In this document: positions 17,472 to 27,369 of the stretch, piece by piece
Layout: every line of letters starts with the position of its first letter
Numbering within the stretch: position 1 is the first letter of the stretch
Assembly: GCF_014229095.1 (NCBI RefSeq)
Contig: NZ_JAARZC010000001.1
Coordinates: 1,178,001 to 1,242,000, forward strand
DNA from: Listeria cossartiae subsp. cayugensis
GTDB taxonomy: Bacteria; Bacillota; Bacilli; Lactobacillales; Listeriaceae
Length of the DNA: 64,000 bases
Direction: 5' to 3'
Translations under genes and position numbers: made by a program
The notes under the pieces: model-generated
What the model saw: the letters and a program-made list of their open reading frames with translations, nothing else
Told to the model about the DNA's origin: nothing
Databases searched by the model: none

Positions 17472-20111
17472 TTATGCTTGTTGTTCTTTTACCCATGTGG
17501 AAACGTAATCAAGGGCCGTTCCTAGTTCTGCTGGATTTTTACCACCAGCTTGTGCCATATCAGGACGCCCGCCGCCATTTCCGCCGCAGCGTGTTGCGAC
17601 TTCTTTCAGTAGTTTACCTGCGTGGTAGCCTGCTTTGATTGCATCTTCGGAAACCGCAGAAATTAGGTTGACTTTATCTCCTTGAACAGCTCCTAAAACA
17701 AGGACACCACCGATTTTTTTATCTTTCCAGTTATCAACAAACTGACGTAATTGGTTCATATCTTTGGCGTTTACTTGTTTAGCAATTACTTTAACGCCGC
17801 CAATTTCTTCTGGTGATTCAAAAATATCAGCACTTGCTGCACTCGCTAATTTGCTTAATAAGGATTCGTTTTCACGTTTTACTTCACGTAAATCAGCTTG
17901 TAATTGTTCTACTTTTTGTGGTGTTTCTTTAGTTGTTGTTTTAAGTAGATTTGCTGCGTGTTTTAAGGTATTTTCTTGTTCTGTTACAAAGCGATATGCT
18001 TCTTTTCCTGTCACAGCTTCGATACGTCTAGTTCCCGCTCCGATACCTGTTTCGGATACGATTTTGAACAGGCCGATATCTGCAGTATTACGGACGTGGA
18101 CACCACCACAAAGTTCGATACTATATTTGCCTACTTGAACGACACGAACAACATCGCCGTATTTTTCGCCAAATAATGCCATAGCGCCAAGTTCTTTTGC
18201 TTCTGCGATTGGCATTTCTTCAATTACAACACTGATTTGTTCCCAGATTTTTTCATTAACGATTTCTTCCATTTTCGTTAATTCTTCTTCGGTAATTTGA
18301 CCAAAATGAGAGAAGTCAAAACGTAAACGATCTGGAGAAACAAGTGAGCCAGCTTGGTTAACGTGCTCGCCTAATGTATCTTTTAATGCACGATGTAATA
18401 GATGGGTTGCAGTATGGTTCTTGATTGTTTCACGGCGTTTTACTTTGTCGACAGCCAGTTTCACTGTATCGCCTGTTTTTAATACGCCTTCTTTTACGGA
18501 AATACGGTGCAAGTTTTGTTTGTTTGGTGCTTTTTGAACATCCTCTACATAAGCAAGGCCTGTTTCGCTTTCGATGGTTCCTTTGTCTGCTACTTGTCCG
18601 CCGCTTTCTGCATAAAATGGTGTTTCTTTGAAGATAACTTGTGCTTCGCTTCCAGCTGCTACTTCATCAACAAGGGTGTCATCTTGGATTAAATACAAGA
18701 TTTCAGAAACGTGTTCTGTTGTATTGTAACCAACGAATTCACTTTTCTCTGTTAAATTAGCAAGTAGTTCGCCTTGGACTTGCATGGATTTAACGTCTGC
18801 TCTTGCAGAACGAGCACGGTCACGTTGTTCTTTCATTTCTGCTTCAAAACCAGCGTGATCGACTTTTAAACCATGATCTTCTGCGTATTCTTCTGTTAAT
18901 TCCACAGGGAAACCGAATGTATCATACAATTTGAAAATGTCCGCGCCTTTGATTACTTGTTCATTTGTTTCTTTGGCATTTTTAAGGATAGTTTCCAGAA
19001 TTGCTAGGCCTTCATTTAATGTTTCATGGAAGCGTTCTTCTTCTGTACGAATCACTTTTTGGATGAAGTCTGTTTGGTTTTCTACTTCTGGGTAGAAACT
19101 ATTCATGATTTTCCCAACAACTGGTACTAATTTGTACATGAATGGTTCATTGATTGTTAGGACTTTTGCGTAACGAACAGCACGACGAAGTAAACGACGC
19201 AAAATGTATCCGCGCCCTTCGTTTGATGGTAGCGCTCCGTCGCCAATTGCGAATGCAACGGTACGAATGTGGTCGGCGATTACTTTGAATGCCACATCAT
19301 TTTCTTGTTTTTGACCATATTTCACGCCAGCAATTTGTTCTACTTCGCGAATAATTGGCATAAATAAATCTGTTTCAAAGTTTGTTGGTGCGTCTTGGAT
19401 GATAGAAACCATCCGTTCCAGACCCATCCCTGTATCAATATTTTGTTTAGGAAGTGGTGTGTAAGTACCGTCTGGATTGTGGTTGAACTGTGAAAATACT
19501 AAGTTCCAAATTTCTAAATAACGTTCGTTTTCTCCGCCTGGATAAAGTTCAGGATCGCTAGCATCGTCGCCAAATGCAGGTCCACGGTCGTAAAAAATCT
19601 CGCTATCCGGGCCACTTGGTCCAATACCGATATCCCAGAAATTATCTTCAATTTCGACAATGTGATCGTCACTTAAACCAATTTTTTCGCGCCATAATGT
19701 TTTTGCTTCTTCATCTTCTGGATAAACCGTTACATATAATTTGTCAGGGTCAAAACCAATCCATTTAGGGCTTGTAAGGAATTCCCATGCAAATAGGATT
19801 GCGCCTTCTTTAAAATAATCGCCAATCGAAAAGTTTCCTAGCATTTCAAAGAATGTATGGTGGCGCGCTGTTTTACCAACGTTTTCGATGTCGTTTGTAC
19901 GGATAGATTTTTGTGCGTTAGCCATTCTTGGGTTGTCTGGAATAACTGAACCATCGAAGTATTTTTTCATTGTTGCTACTCCGCTGTTAATCCAAAGAAT
20001 GGTTGGGTCGTTATTTGGTACAAGTGGTGCGCTTGGTTCAATCGTATGCCCTTTTTCTTTAAAGAAATCTAAAAACAGCTGTCTTACTTCTGCACTTGAT
20101 AATTGTTTCAT
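17472..20111 (-). CDS. alaS: Alanyl-tRNA synthetase
   Basis: An 879-aa class II synthetase charging tRNA-Ala. The N-terminal catalytic core ([11 protein letters not shown], motif 2 [17 protein letters not shown]) is followed by the tRNA-recognition domain. The editing domain comes next, with zinc ligands HTATH (near 580) and CGGVH, then a coiled coil and the DHHA1 domain ending [16 protein letters not shown]. All expected parts are present. Expression is controlled by an Ala T-box leader. Confidence 0.98.
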   Translation of the reverse strand: MKQLSSAEVRQLFLDFFKEKGHTIEPSAPLVPNNDPTILWINSGVATMKKYFDGSVIPDNPRMANAQKSIRTNDIENVGKTARHHTFFEMLGNFSIGDYFKEGAILFAWEFLTSPKWIGFDPDKLYVTVYPEDEEAKTLWREKIGLSDDHIVEIEDNFWDIGIGPSGPDSEIFYDRGPAFGDDASDPELYPGGENERYLEIWNLVFSQFNHNPDGTYTPLPKQNIDTGMGLERMVSIIQDAPTNFETDLFMPIIREVEQIAGVKYGQKQENDVAFKVIADHIRTVAFAIGDGALPSNEGRGYILRRLLRRAVRYAKVLTINEPFMYKLVPVVGKIMNSFYPEVENQTDFIQKVIRTEEERFHETLNEGLAILETILKNAKETNEQVIKGADIFKLYDTFGFPVELTEEYAEDHGLKVDHAGFEAEMKEQRDRARSARADVKSMQVQGELLANLTEKSEFVGYNTTEHVSEILYLIQDDTLVDEVAAGSEAQVIFKETPFYAESGGQVADKGTIESETGLAYVEDVQKAPNKQNLHRISVKEGVLKTGDTVKLAVDKVKRRETIKNHTATHLLHRALKDTLGEHVNQAGSLVSPDRLRFDFSHFGQITEEELTKMEEIVNEKIWEQISVVIEEMPIAEAKELGAMALFGEKYGDVVRVVQVGKYSIELCGGVHVRNTADIGLFKIVSETGIGAGTRRIEAVTGKEAYRFVTEQENTLKHAANLLKTTTKETPQKVEQLQADLREVKRENESLLSKLASAASADIFESPEEIGGVKVIAKQVNAKDMNQLRQFVDNWKDKKIGGVLVLGAVQGDKVNLISAVSEDAIKAGYHAGKLLKEVATRCGGNGGGRPDMAQAGGKNPAELGTALDYVSTWVKEQQA

Positions 20112-20141
20112 TTTTTATTTCCTCCTTTTGGTTTTTACAAC

Positions 20142-20387
20142 AAAAAAAGCCCATATGATTGCTCACAGGGACGATTTTGGTGAAATCGCGGTACCACCCT
20201 GCTTGCAATGATATAGACTTTGTATCATTACCTCTTCAGTTATCTGTTAACGTGGATAAGACGGATCATCTAATGGGAGAGCAATTTTGGTGCAAGCGTG
20301 GTTTTCCTTCCAGCCAAGGGAAAACTCTCTAATCACGTGGAAACCAAAATCATATTCCTATCATGTATCAACTTTTATTCAACAATA
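20142..20387 (-). ncRNA. T-box leader of alaS (tRNA-Ala sensing)
   Basis: The minus strand has the T-box AGGGTGGTACCGCG (20200-20187). Upstream is a stem I whose arms AUUUUGGU and ACCAAAAU pair. A terminator before alaS (CCC-UGUG/CAUA-U-GGG, then U7, 20170-20142) competes with the antiterminator. The triplet GCU at 20282-20280 lies on the 3' side of the internal loop below that helix, where the specifier is expected, and it reads Ala. Uncharged tRNA-Ala should favour read-through. Confidence 0.93.
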
Positions 20388-20393
20388 ACCTAA

Positions 20394-20422
20394 ATTATAA
20401 AGAACGGATGGCTAAATGTCAA
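20394..20422 (-). promoter_or_regulatory. Consensus sigma-A promoter of alaS
   Basis: Minus strand TTGACA (20417-20422), 17-base spacer, TATAAT (20394-20399): a perfect consensus. The -35 overlaps the stop codon of the upstream ABC ATPase gene. Confidence 0.9.
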
Positions 20423-21114
20423 CTGTTTATTAGACTATTCGTTGATTGTTTCTTTTCTACAAAATTACCATTTTTAAGGGTTAGTTTTACATCGGATACT
20501 TTTGCAATTTCTGGGTCGTGTGTTACCATGATTACGCACTTGCCTTCTTTGTGGGCTAAATCTTGGAATAAAGTAACGACCTCTTTACTAGTACGCTCAT
20601 CTAAGTTACCAGTTGGTTCATCGGCAACGATTAATTCTGTTTCACAGCAGAGTGCTCGAGCTATCGAAACCCGCTGTTGTTGACCACCGCTTAGTGTGAG
20701 AACTTTTTGGCGTGCCATTTCTTCTGTAATACCGACTTTTTCTAGCATACTTAACGCAAAAGCTTTTTTATCCGGCTGATTAACATGCGTTATTTCCATT
20801 GCTGTCGTAACATTTTGAAGAGCTGTCATGTACGTTAATAAATTATAGCTTTGGAATACAATCGAGACATATTTATTTCTAAATTGTTGTAGACCGATGC
20901 TTTTGAGTGAACTTCCTTTATAGAAGATATCACCTTCTTTTTGCGTATCAAGCCCTCCTGCAAGAGATAAAAAAGTAGTTTTCCCCGAACCGGAACTACC
21001 TACTACTGTGTAAAAAACACCAGCTTCAAAATCATAATTAATATCACTTAAAATGGACTCATCTTTCGTTTTATACCAATAAGAAATATTTTCAAACGTC
21101 AATACTTTGGTCAT
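20419..21114 (-). CDS. ABC transporter ATPase (MacB/LolD type)
   Basis: A 231-aa ATPase energising the adjacent FtsX-like permease. Walker A is GSSGSGKTT (39-47), the Q-loop VFQSYNLL, the signature LSGGQQQR, Walker B VADEPTGNLDE and the H-switch MVTHDPEIA, all of the type-VII MacB/LolD family. Such pairs, when next to a two-component system, often export or sense antimicrobial peptides or lipids. The gene follows the permease after 8 bases. The substrate is unknown. Confidence 0.93.
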   Translation of the reverse strand: MTKVLTFENISYWYKTKDESILSDINYDFEAGVFYTVVGSSGSGKTTFLSLAGGLDTQKEGDIFYKGSSLKSIGLQQFRNKYVSIVFQSYNLLTYMTALQNVTTAMEITHVNQPDKKAFALSMLEKVGITEEMARQKVLTLSGGQQQRVSIARALCCETELIVADEPTGNLDERTSKEVVTLFQDLAHKEGKCVIMVTHDPEIAKVSDVKLTLKNGNFVEKKQSTNSLINS

Positions 21115-21122
21115 ATCGTCAC

Positions 21123-22619
21123 CTACTCCTGTTTAGTTAGAATTGTTTTTGGATTCATACGAAGAACGAGTGCTGCCGGTAAAAGAACCGAGATAAAGGC
21201 GATGCCAATTCCAATTCCACCCATTTTCAGCATATCTTCTAATGTTACTTGAATGTCTAGCTCTTTGATTTGTTCGGTATTTTTCGTCAAGTTACTTACG
21301 CTGCCTGCGAATCCACCCGGTCCACCTTGGCCACTACCGCCTGGTCCGCGATTTTCTGTCGTACTCGTTTCGGTTGTTGATGAATTTTGTTGTTCTAGTA
21401 ATTGATTTCCAGCTAATTGCGCAACATAATGACTACTTGCCGCAGCTAAGCCAAAGGAAATCAGTGCGACGATTAAAATTTCAACAAAGAATTGCGCGAT
21501 TAATTTGCCACGTTTTTCACCGATAGCAAGAAGTACGCCCATTTCGTATTTGCGATCGCGTACTTGCATCATTACGAGAAGTCCTAAGATAAGCGCTCCC
21601 GCAATGCTGACAATATAAACAACATTTTTAGAGAAGGATGCTACACTGTCGATTGGTCCAATCATTTGTTGGTAAAGTGTGTCATTCGCATCTAATTTAA
21701 ATGTGTCCCAATCAATGCTGTCGACTTTTTTCGCTTCTTTCTCAAAAGCAGAAATGTTCGCTGCATCATCCATTGTATAAACTGCGGAATCTACAGTGCT
21801 TTTATAATCAGAACCTTTAATTGTATTGGCTACTGTATAAGGAACGTATACTTTGTTATAAGGATTTAGGAAAGAGAAGTTTTGCGCCATGTCACTTCCT
21901 GCATCAGTCGTTTTATAAATGCCGACGATTTTTAATGTTACTTTTGTATTGCCATCGCTAGAAGTAACGGTGAACGAATCGCCCACTTTCCAGTCATTTT
22001 CTTCTGCTAAATTTTCTTCTACCATTGCGACATTTTTGTCTTTGTCAGCGGAAGTAATGGCTACACCGCTAGTTAGTTCGCTTGTTCCTGCCTCAAAATC
22101 AGTGCTTGTTGCGGAATCTAGTAAGCCACTAATGCTTAAATCCGCATCTACCATTTGTGGTCCACCTTGGCCACCACCTGGTCCTTGTGTTTGAGTTGTC
22201 GTGGACGAATCATCGCTTGAAGAAGTATCGCCGGAAGATTCAATTGGATCAAATCCGGATGCTAAAGCTTGTGTGCTGGAATAATAATTATAGCTTGCTA
22301 CATGATCTAATTTAGCTAAATCGTTAGCATCACTAACATTGATTGGACTGCTCTCGAATTTTGGTTTTGCTTCGGTCGAGCTACTGTCACTACTTGAAGC
22401 CTCTTCTCGCATCGCTTGCATTTGTTTTTCGCGATCAACGGTAAGTGTCACCGTTCCGCCAAGTTGTTCTCTGGCTAATTCGCTCGCTTTATCTGCGGCA
22501 GATTGAATAGTAAAGCCTGATAAAATAAGTACACAGACAACTGTGAAAATAATTAGTTGTAAAACAGATCTTCCTTTTCTTGCTTTCATGCTGAGCCATG
22601 CCCTCTTAAAAAAATTCAT
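21123..22619 (-). CDS. FtsX-like ABC transporter permease
   Basis: A 498-aa MacB-type permease. It has one N-terminal membrane helix (about 20-42), a large extracellular domain (about 43-325), then three helices (about 330-352, 375-397, 465-488), with the FtsX core between. Two extracellular stretches (about 128-155 and 410-439) are Ser/Thr-rich followed by near-identical GPGG-QGGP runs, which is unusual. It is the first gene of the two-gene operon and is divergent from a response regulator and kinase that probably control it. Confidence 0.9.
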   Translation of the reverse strand: MNFFKRAWLSMKARKGRSVLQLIIFTVVCVLILSGFTIQSAADKASELAREQLGGTVTLTVDREKQMQAMREEASSSDSSSTEAKPKFESSPINVSDANDLAKLDHVASYNYYSSTQALASGFDPIESSGDTSSSDDSSTTTQTQGPGGGQGGPQMVDADLSISGLLDSATSTDFEAGTSELTSGVAITSADKDKNVAMVEENLAEENDWKVGDSFTVTSSDGNTKVTLKIVGIYKTTDAGSDMAQNFSFLNPYNKVYVPYTVANTIKGSDYKSTVDSAVYTMDDAANISAFEKEAKKVDSIDWDTFKLDANDTLYQQMIGPIDSVASFSKNVVYIVSIAGALILGLLVMMQVRDRKYEMGVLLAIGEKRGKLIAQFFVEILIVALISFGLAAASSHYVAQLAGNQLLEQQNSSTTETSTTENRGPGGSGQGGPGGFAGSVSNLTKNTEQIKELDIQVTLEDMLKMGGIGIGIAFISVLLPAALVLRMNPKTILTKQE

Positions 22620-22667
22620 GTGTTTTCCTCCATTCGGTTTCTACTCCACTAAGATTACTGGGCAGTT

Positions 22668-22700
22668 ATGAAGAAAGTATGAACAAACTATGATGCATAT
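22668..22700. repeat. Three tandem 11-bp direct repeats, probable response-regulator site
   Basis: ATGAAGAAAGT, ATGAACAAACT and ATGATGCATAT follow each other without gaps between the divergent permease and response-regulator genes. Eleven-base tandem spacing, one helical turn, is typical of OmpR/PhoB-family binding sites. The first two copies differ at two positions; the third keeps only the ATGA start and is degenerate. Confidence 0.55.
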
Positions 22701-22785
22701 TTTAAACTTTCGCGAAAAAAATAATTAAGCTTGATTATTGGGTCTAATTAGGCTAGTTTTAATGTAAGAGGAGTGAGTACAAAAG

Positions 22786-23472
22786 ATGAAATTACTTATG
22801 ATAGAAGATAATGTAAGTGTATGCGAAATGATAGAAATGTTCTTTATGAAAGAAGAAATTGATGCAACGTTTGTTCATGACGGCAAACTTGGTTATGAAA
22901 CGTTTTTTAAAGATGATTTTGATATTGCGATTATTGATTTAATGCTTCCAAATATGGACGGAATGACTATTTGTCGCAAAATCCGTGAAGTGAGCGATGT
23001 GCCGATTATTATTTTAACGGCGAAGGAATCGGAATCAGACCAAGTGCTTGGTCTTGAAATGGGCGCGGATGATTATGTAACGAAACCATTCAGCCCACTG
23101 ACTTTAATGGCGCGAATCAAAGCTGTTACCCGTCGCAAAAACAGTGCAACTCCTGCAGAAAATAATGAAGATATCCTCGAAACAACTTATTTCAAAATTA
23201 GTAAACGGACGCGCGAAATATTTTATCAAGGTGAATTACTTGATGCGCTGACGCCAAAAGAATTTGATTTACTTTATTTCTTAATGCAACATCCGCGCCA
23301 AGTTTTCTCGAGAGAGCAGCTGCTAGAACAAGTTTGGGGCTACCAATTTTACGGGGATGAGCGTACGGTGGATGTTCATATCAAACGGTTACGCCAAAAA
23401 ATCGCCACGGAAACAAAGCCGTTTTTACACACTGTTTGGGGTGTCGGCTACAAATTTGATGAAACGGAATGA
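22786..23472 (+). CDS. OmpR/PhoB-family response regulator
   Basis: A 228-aa two-component regulator. The receiver domain (1-115) has the acid pair E7-D8, phosphoacceptor D51 in IIDLMLPNMDG, and Lys in VTKPFSP near 103. A winged-helix DNA-binding domain (about 130-226) has the RTVDVHIKRLRQKI recognition helix region. Its stop overlaps the kinase start by 4 bases. Divergence from the MacB-type transporter suggests that operon is its target. Confidence 0.95.
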   Translation: MKLLMIEDNVSVCEMIEMFFMKEEIDATFVHDGKLGYETFFKDDFDIAIIDLMLPNMDGMTICRKIREVSDVPIIILTAKESESDQVLGLEMGADDYVTKPFSPLTLMARIKAVTRRKNSATPAENNEDILETTYFKISKRTREIFYQGELLDALTPKEFDLLYFLMQHPRQVFSREQLLEQVWGYQFYGDERTVDVHIKRLRQKIATETKPFLHTVWGVGYKFDETE

Positions 23473-24908
23473 AGCGAATGAAATTTAAATATGCCTATCA
23501 ACTATTTTTTACGCAATTTATCATTTTGCTTATTGCTTGTATTATGATTGGGCTACTTGTCTCCCACTCTTTAAAAGATTATTTTTATCAAAGCCAAGTA
23601 AATGATTTAACGAGTTATGGGGAGACGATTTCGATGGATATTCGTCATTCGCCGCAAGATGCTACGATGCAAGTTTTGAATACGTATCAACGAACATTAG
23701 ATGTGAAAAAAATCCATTATACCATCAAAAATGCGGATGATGAGACGATTTATCCAACCCAGCTAAATCAGCCATTACCTAAGGATTTTTCTATTTCAGC
23801 TGATGATAAGAAAAAATTAGAAAGTGGCGAAACGGTAAGTAAAAAGATTGATAATCGTTTTAATAGAGAAATGACGATTGTGTATGTACCGATTATGGAT
23901 GGCAGCAAATTTGTCGGTTCTATTGTGCTGAATTCGCCGATTAGTGGTACGCAGCAAGTCGTTGGTACAATTAATCGTTATATGTTCTATACTATTTTAC
24001 TTTCCATCACAGTGGCACTTATTCTTAGTGCGATTTTATCCAAGCTGCAAGTCAATCGGATTAATAAATTGCGAGCTGCCACCAAAGACGTTATTCAAGG
24101 CAATTACAAAGCCAGACTAAAAGAAAATAACTTCGATGAAATCGGCGCGCTTTCTATCGATTTCAATAAAATGACGCAAACACTTGAAACATCCCAAGAA
24201 GAAATTGAGCGTCAAGAAAAACGGCGTCGTCAATTTATCGCGGATGTCTCCCATGAGATGCGCACCCCACTCACAACGATTAGCGGCCTCACAGAAGGAT
24301 TAGTCAATGATATTATTCCAAAGAGTGAAACCGACCGTTGTATCGCGCTCATTGATACTGAAGCTAGGCGATTAACCAAATTAGTCAACGAAAATTTAGA
24401 TTATGAAAAAATCCGTAGTAATAAAATCAAACTTCAAAAAACACGCTTTAATGGCAAGGAATTCCTTGAGTTAATTAAAGAGCAACTTGATTACGTAGCT
24501 AGCGAAAAAGGCAACACGATTACGGTCGCTATTGATAAAGATATGGCTATTTATGCAGACTATGATCGGTTAACACAAGTATTTATCAATATTGTCAAAA
24601 ACAGTGTACAGTTTACGGAAAATGGTCAGATTACTTTAACTGGTACGCAAGATTATAAAGAGTCTGTCTTGACGATTACTGATACGGGAATCGGCATGAA
24701 CACAGAAGAATTAGAGCAAATTTGGGAAAGATTTTTCAAAGCAGATATGTCACGGACGAATACTGCTTTTGGTGAATCAGGTATCGGGCTGTCGATTGTG
24801 AAGCAACTGATTGAATATCACGATGGGACAATTACTGCAACAAGTGAGCCAAATAAAGGTACGACCTTCACGATTCGCCTTCCTTTCTTCCAAGATAATG
24901 AGCAATAA
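23469..24908 (+). CDS. Membrane sensor histidine kinase
   Basis: A 479-aa kinase with two membrane helices (about 10-31 and 168-190) flanking an extracellular sensor of about 135 residues. HAMP, dimerisation and ATPase domains follow. The phosphorylated His is H262 in ADVSHEMRTPL. The N box NIVKNSVQFT, G1 TITDTGIGM, F box RFFKAD and G2 GESGIGLSIVK are all present. Coupled to the response regulator by ATGA overlap. The ligand is unknown. Confidence 0.95.
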   Translation: MKRMKFKYAYQLFFTQFIILLIACIMIGLLVSHSLKDYFYQSQVNDLTSYGETISMDIRHSPQDATMQVLNTYQRTLDVKKIHYTIKNADDETIYPTQLNQPLPKDFSISADDKKKLESGETVSKKIDNRFNREMTIVYVPIMDGSKFVGSIVLNSPISGTQQVVGTINRYMFYTILLSITVALILSAILSKLQVNRINKLRAATKDVIQGNYKARLKENNFDEIGALSIDFNKMTQTLETSQEEIERQEKRRRQFIADVSHEMRTPLTTISGLTEGLVNDIIPKSETDRCIALIDTEARRLTKLVNENLDYEKIRSNKIKLQKTRFNGKEFLELIKEQLDYVASEKGNTITVAIDKDMAIYADYDRLTQVFINIVKNSVQFTENGQITLTGTQDYKESVLTITDTGIGMNTEELEQIWERFFKADMSRTNTAFGESGIGLSIVKQLIEYHDGTITATSEPNKGTTFTIRLPFFQDNEQ

Positions 24909-24951
24909 AAAAAGAACCGCCTTCTATTCAATTAGAAAGCGGTTCTTTTTA
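24908..24951. terminator. Bidirectional terminator between the kinase gene and recD2
   Basis: Stem AAAAAGAACCGC/GCGGTTCTTTTT with an inner TTCTA/TAGAA pairing and A/T runs on both sides. It lies between convergent genes ending at 24908 and 24949. Confidence 0.93.
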
Positions 24952-27345
24952 TCCTGCCATAAATTGTTCTGGCGTAATTCCTTCCATCCCAATCATTGGA
25001 TCAATTTCAGTAATATTTTCAGCGGTAAGTATTCGTTTATTCGTCATTTGTTCTAGCATCACATCTTCACTCATTAAACGTTCAGAAAGTGTCGTATTGC
25101 GTTTATTTTCGTCAATTCGCTCTATTCCCATTCGAAAAGCTTCTTCTTCTCCGCATAGAATCAAAAATTGCTTACTTCTCGTTACTCCGGTATAAAGCAA
25201 ATCACGGCGCAACATACGGTAATAACTGCGAACAATCGGCATAATCACAATCGGGAATTCGCTTCCCTGCGCTTTATGAATCGAACAACAATAAGCGTGT
25301 GTTAATTGGTTAAATTCTTGCCTATAATAAGAAACTTCTGTTTGGTCAAACTGCACGACAATCATATCTTGTTTTTCGGTATTTTCTTTAGCATAGATAA
25401 TCGAAACAATCTCACCAATATCGCCATTGAAAACATTTTTCTCTGGTTGGTTAATTAGTTGCAGTACTTTGTCATGAACCCGATATTTAATTTCCCCAAA
25501 TTGGACTTCTTTTCGCCGTCCAGTATCATTAGGATTGAAAATCTCTTGCAATTTTTTATTTAAAATATCAATTCCAGCTGGACCACGATACATCGGCGCT
25601 AAAACTTGAATATCTTTTGCTCGAAAGCCTTTATTTTTAGCATTTTTAACGACTTGTTCAACGACATCACCAATCTGATTCACCGTACAATGGAAAAAGG
25701 AGCGATCTGCTCTGTTTTTCGTGAAATCGGCAGGTAACATACCTTCTTTAATATAATGCGCCATTTCAATAATAGACGAGCCATCTTTTTGGCGATAAAT
25801 ATCTGAAAGTGCCACGGTTGGAATTTGTTCTGATTCAAGAATATCTTTTAACACTTGCCCCGGTCCGACTGATGGTAGCTGATCTTGGTCACCTACGAGC
25901 ACAACTTGCATATGCGCTGGCAAAGCGCGGAACAATTGATTAGCAAGCCAAATATCAACCATCGACATCTCATCAACTATTAAAAGTCGGCCATCAATGA
26001 GTCTTTCTGCGTCGTCATCCATTTGTTCTTGACCGTTCATTCCAAGTAAACGGTGAATCGTCATCGCTGGAAGCCCCGTTGATTCAGACATTCGTTTCGC
26101 TGCTCGCCCAGTTGGAGCTGCAAGCAATACTGGAAAAGTAGCTCCATCTTTGTAGGCGTGTGGATCAAGACTCACACCATTCAACTCAGCATAAAGTTCG
26201 ACAATCCCTTTAATAACCGTCGTCTTCCCTGTTCCAGGTCCACCAGTAAGTACAAGCATTGGAGACATTAAGGCTTGCTCTAAAGCTTGACGCTGCGAGT
26301 CGCCATAGTGAACACCAATCCGTTCTTCCAATTCCCCGAGAGCTAATAAAAATTCAGATTGCGGAAATTGCTCTTGATATTCGGTTTGTTTAAGCATCCG
26401 TTTTACATGGTACGCAAAGCCACTTTCTGAATAGTATAGCGAAGGCATGTAAACGCGTGTATTTTCGGTAATTATTTTTTGTTCTTCGGCTAATTTTTCT
26501 ACTTGAGCTACTAAAATTGCTTGATCAATCCGGATGCCTTCGCTTTCTTCCAGCAAATAAGTCACTTCTCCGAGCAGGACTTCTTGCTCCATATACACAT
26601 GTCCTTGCTGCATGCAGACGGAATCCAACATAAATAAAATCCCCGCACGAAGCCGTTCTGGATGATTTCCACCAAGACCGAGTTTCCGTCCCAGTTCATC
26701 CGCTCGTTGAAAACCAATCCCTTTGACGTCTTCTATTAATTTATACGGATTGTTTTCTAACACTTCAATTGCATTTTGTTTATACGCTTGGAAAATTTTC
26801 ATCGATAACTGTGGACCAAAGCCATATTCATTCAGCCCGACCATCACATGTTCCAAGCCTTGATTTTCTCTAAGTGAAGCAAGCAAACTTTCCGCTGCAC
26901 CAGATGGCAATTTAGGCACCGTATTTAACAAACTTGGATCCGATAAAATTTTTGTAATCGCATCATCACCAATCGTATCGACAATGTTTTCCGCTGTCAC
27001 TTTACCAATTCCTTTAAAGAGTTCTCCGGAAAGGTAATTAATTAAGCCGGCACGAGATTGTGGCATTTCTTTACGAAACCTGTCTGCTTTAAATTGTTGA
27101 CCAAATTTGGCATGTTCCTGCATTTTTCCGTAAAACGTGTAGACTTCCTGTTCGTGAAGCGCTGGGAAAAAGCCAGTGACGATAATATCTTTTTCATCCC
27201 AATCCGCATTCGTTTCTTTCACAAGTATTCGCACAACAGAAAAGAGGTTTTCGGCATTATAAAAAATGGTAGACAACATCGTGCCCTTCATGAAAAGTTC
27301 TTCTGGTGTATCATCAAATAAGGCGAGAGAGTCTTGTTCAGCCAT
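24949..27345 (-). CDS. recD2: RecD2 (RecD-like) 5'-3' DNA helicase
   Basis: A 798-aa superfamily 1B helicase working without RecBC; family members act in replication-fork restart and repair. An N-terminal OB-like and helix-hairpin-helix region (to about 300, with GIGKVTAENIVD and GIGFQRADEL) precedes the motor. Walker A is GGPGTGKTTVIKG, Walker B VDEMSMVD, motif III GDQDQLPSVGPG, and the C-terminal motif is THAYCCSIHKAQGSEFP. AAGGAGGCGG lies before the ATG. It may be cotranscribed with the upstream TPR gene, 24 bases away. Confidence 0.95.
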   Translation of the reverse strand: MAEQDSLALFDDTPEELFMKGTMLSTIFYNAENLFSVVRILVKETNADWDEKDIIVTGFFPALHEQEVYTFYGKMQEHAKFGQQFKADRFRKEMPQSRAGLINYLSGELFKGIGKVTAENIVDTIGDDAITKILSDPSLLNTVPKLPSGAAESLLASLRENQGLEHVMVGLNEYGFGPQLSMKIFQAYKQNAIEVLENNPYKLIEDVKGIGFQRADELGRKLGLGGNHPERLRAGILFMLDSVCMQQGHVYMEQEVLLGEVTYLLEESEGIRIDQAILVAQVEKLAEEQKIITENTRVYMPSLYYSESGFAYHVKRMLKQTEYQEQFPQSEFLLALGELEERIGVHYGDSQRQALEQALMSPMLVLTGGPGTGKTTVIKGIVELYAELNGVSLDPHAYKDGATFPVLLAAPTGRAAKRMSESTGLPAMTIHRLLGMNGQEQMDDDAERLIDGRLLIVDEMSMVDIWLANQLFRALPAHMQVVLVGDQDQLPSVGPGQVLKDILESEQIPTVALSDIYRQKDGSSIIEMAHYIKEGMLPADFTKNRADRSFFHCTVNQIGDVVEQVVKNAKNKGFRAKDIQVLAPMYRGPAGIDILNKKLQEIFNPNDTGRRKEVQFGEIKYRVHDKVLQLINQPEKNVFNGDIGEIVSIIYAKENTEKQDMIVVQFDQTEVSYYRQEFNQLTHAYCCSIHKAQGSEFPIVIMPIVRSYYRMLRRDLLYTGVTRSKQFLILCGEEEAFRMGIERIDENKRNTTLSERLMSEDVMLEQMTNKRILTAENITEIDPMIGMEGITPEQFMAG

Positions 27346-27369
27346 CTAAAGCCGCCTCCTTTCTAAAAA

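Noticed and set aside
17764-18138. 124-codon open frame antisense to alaS
   Set aside because: It mirrors the codon pattern of alaS on the other strand, has no ribosome site, and its composition is that of a shadow frame.
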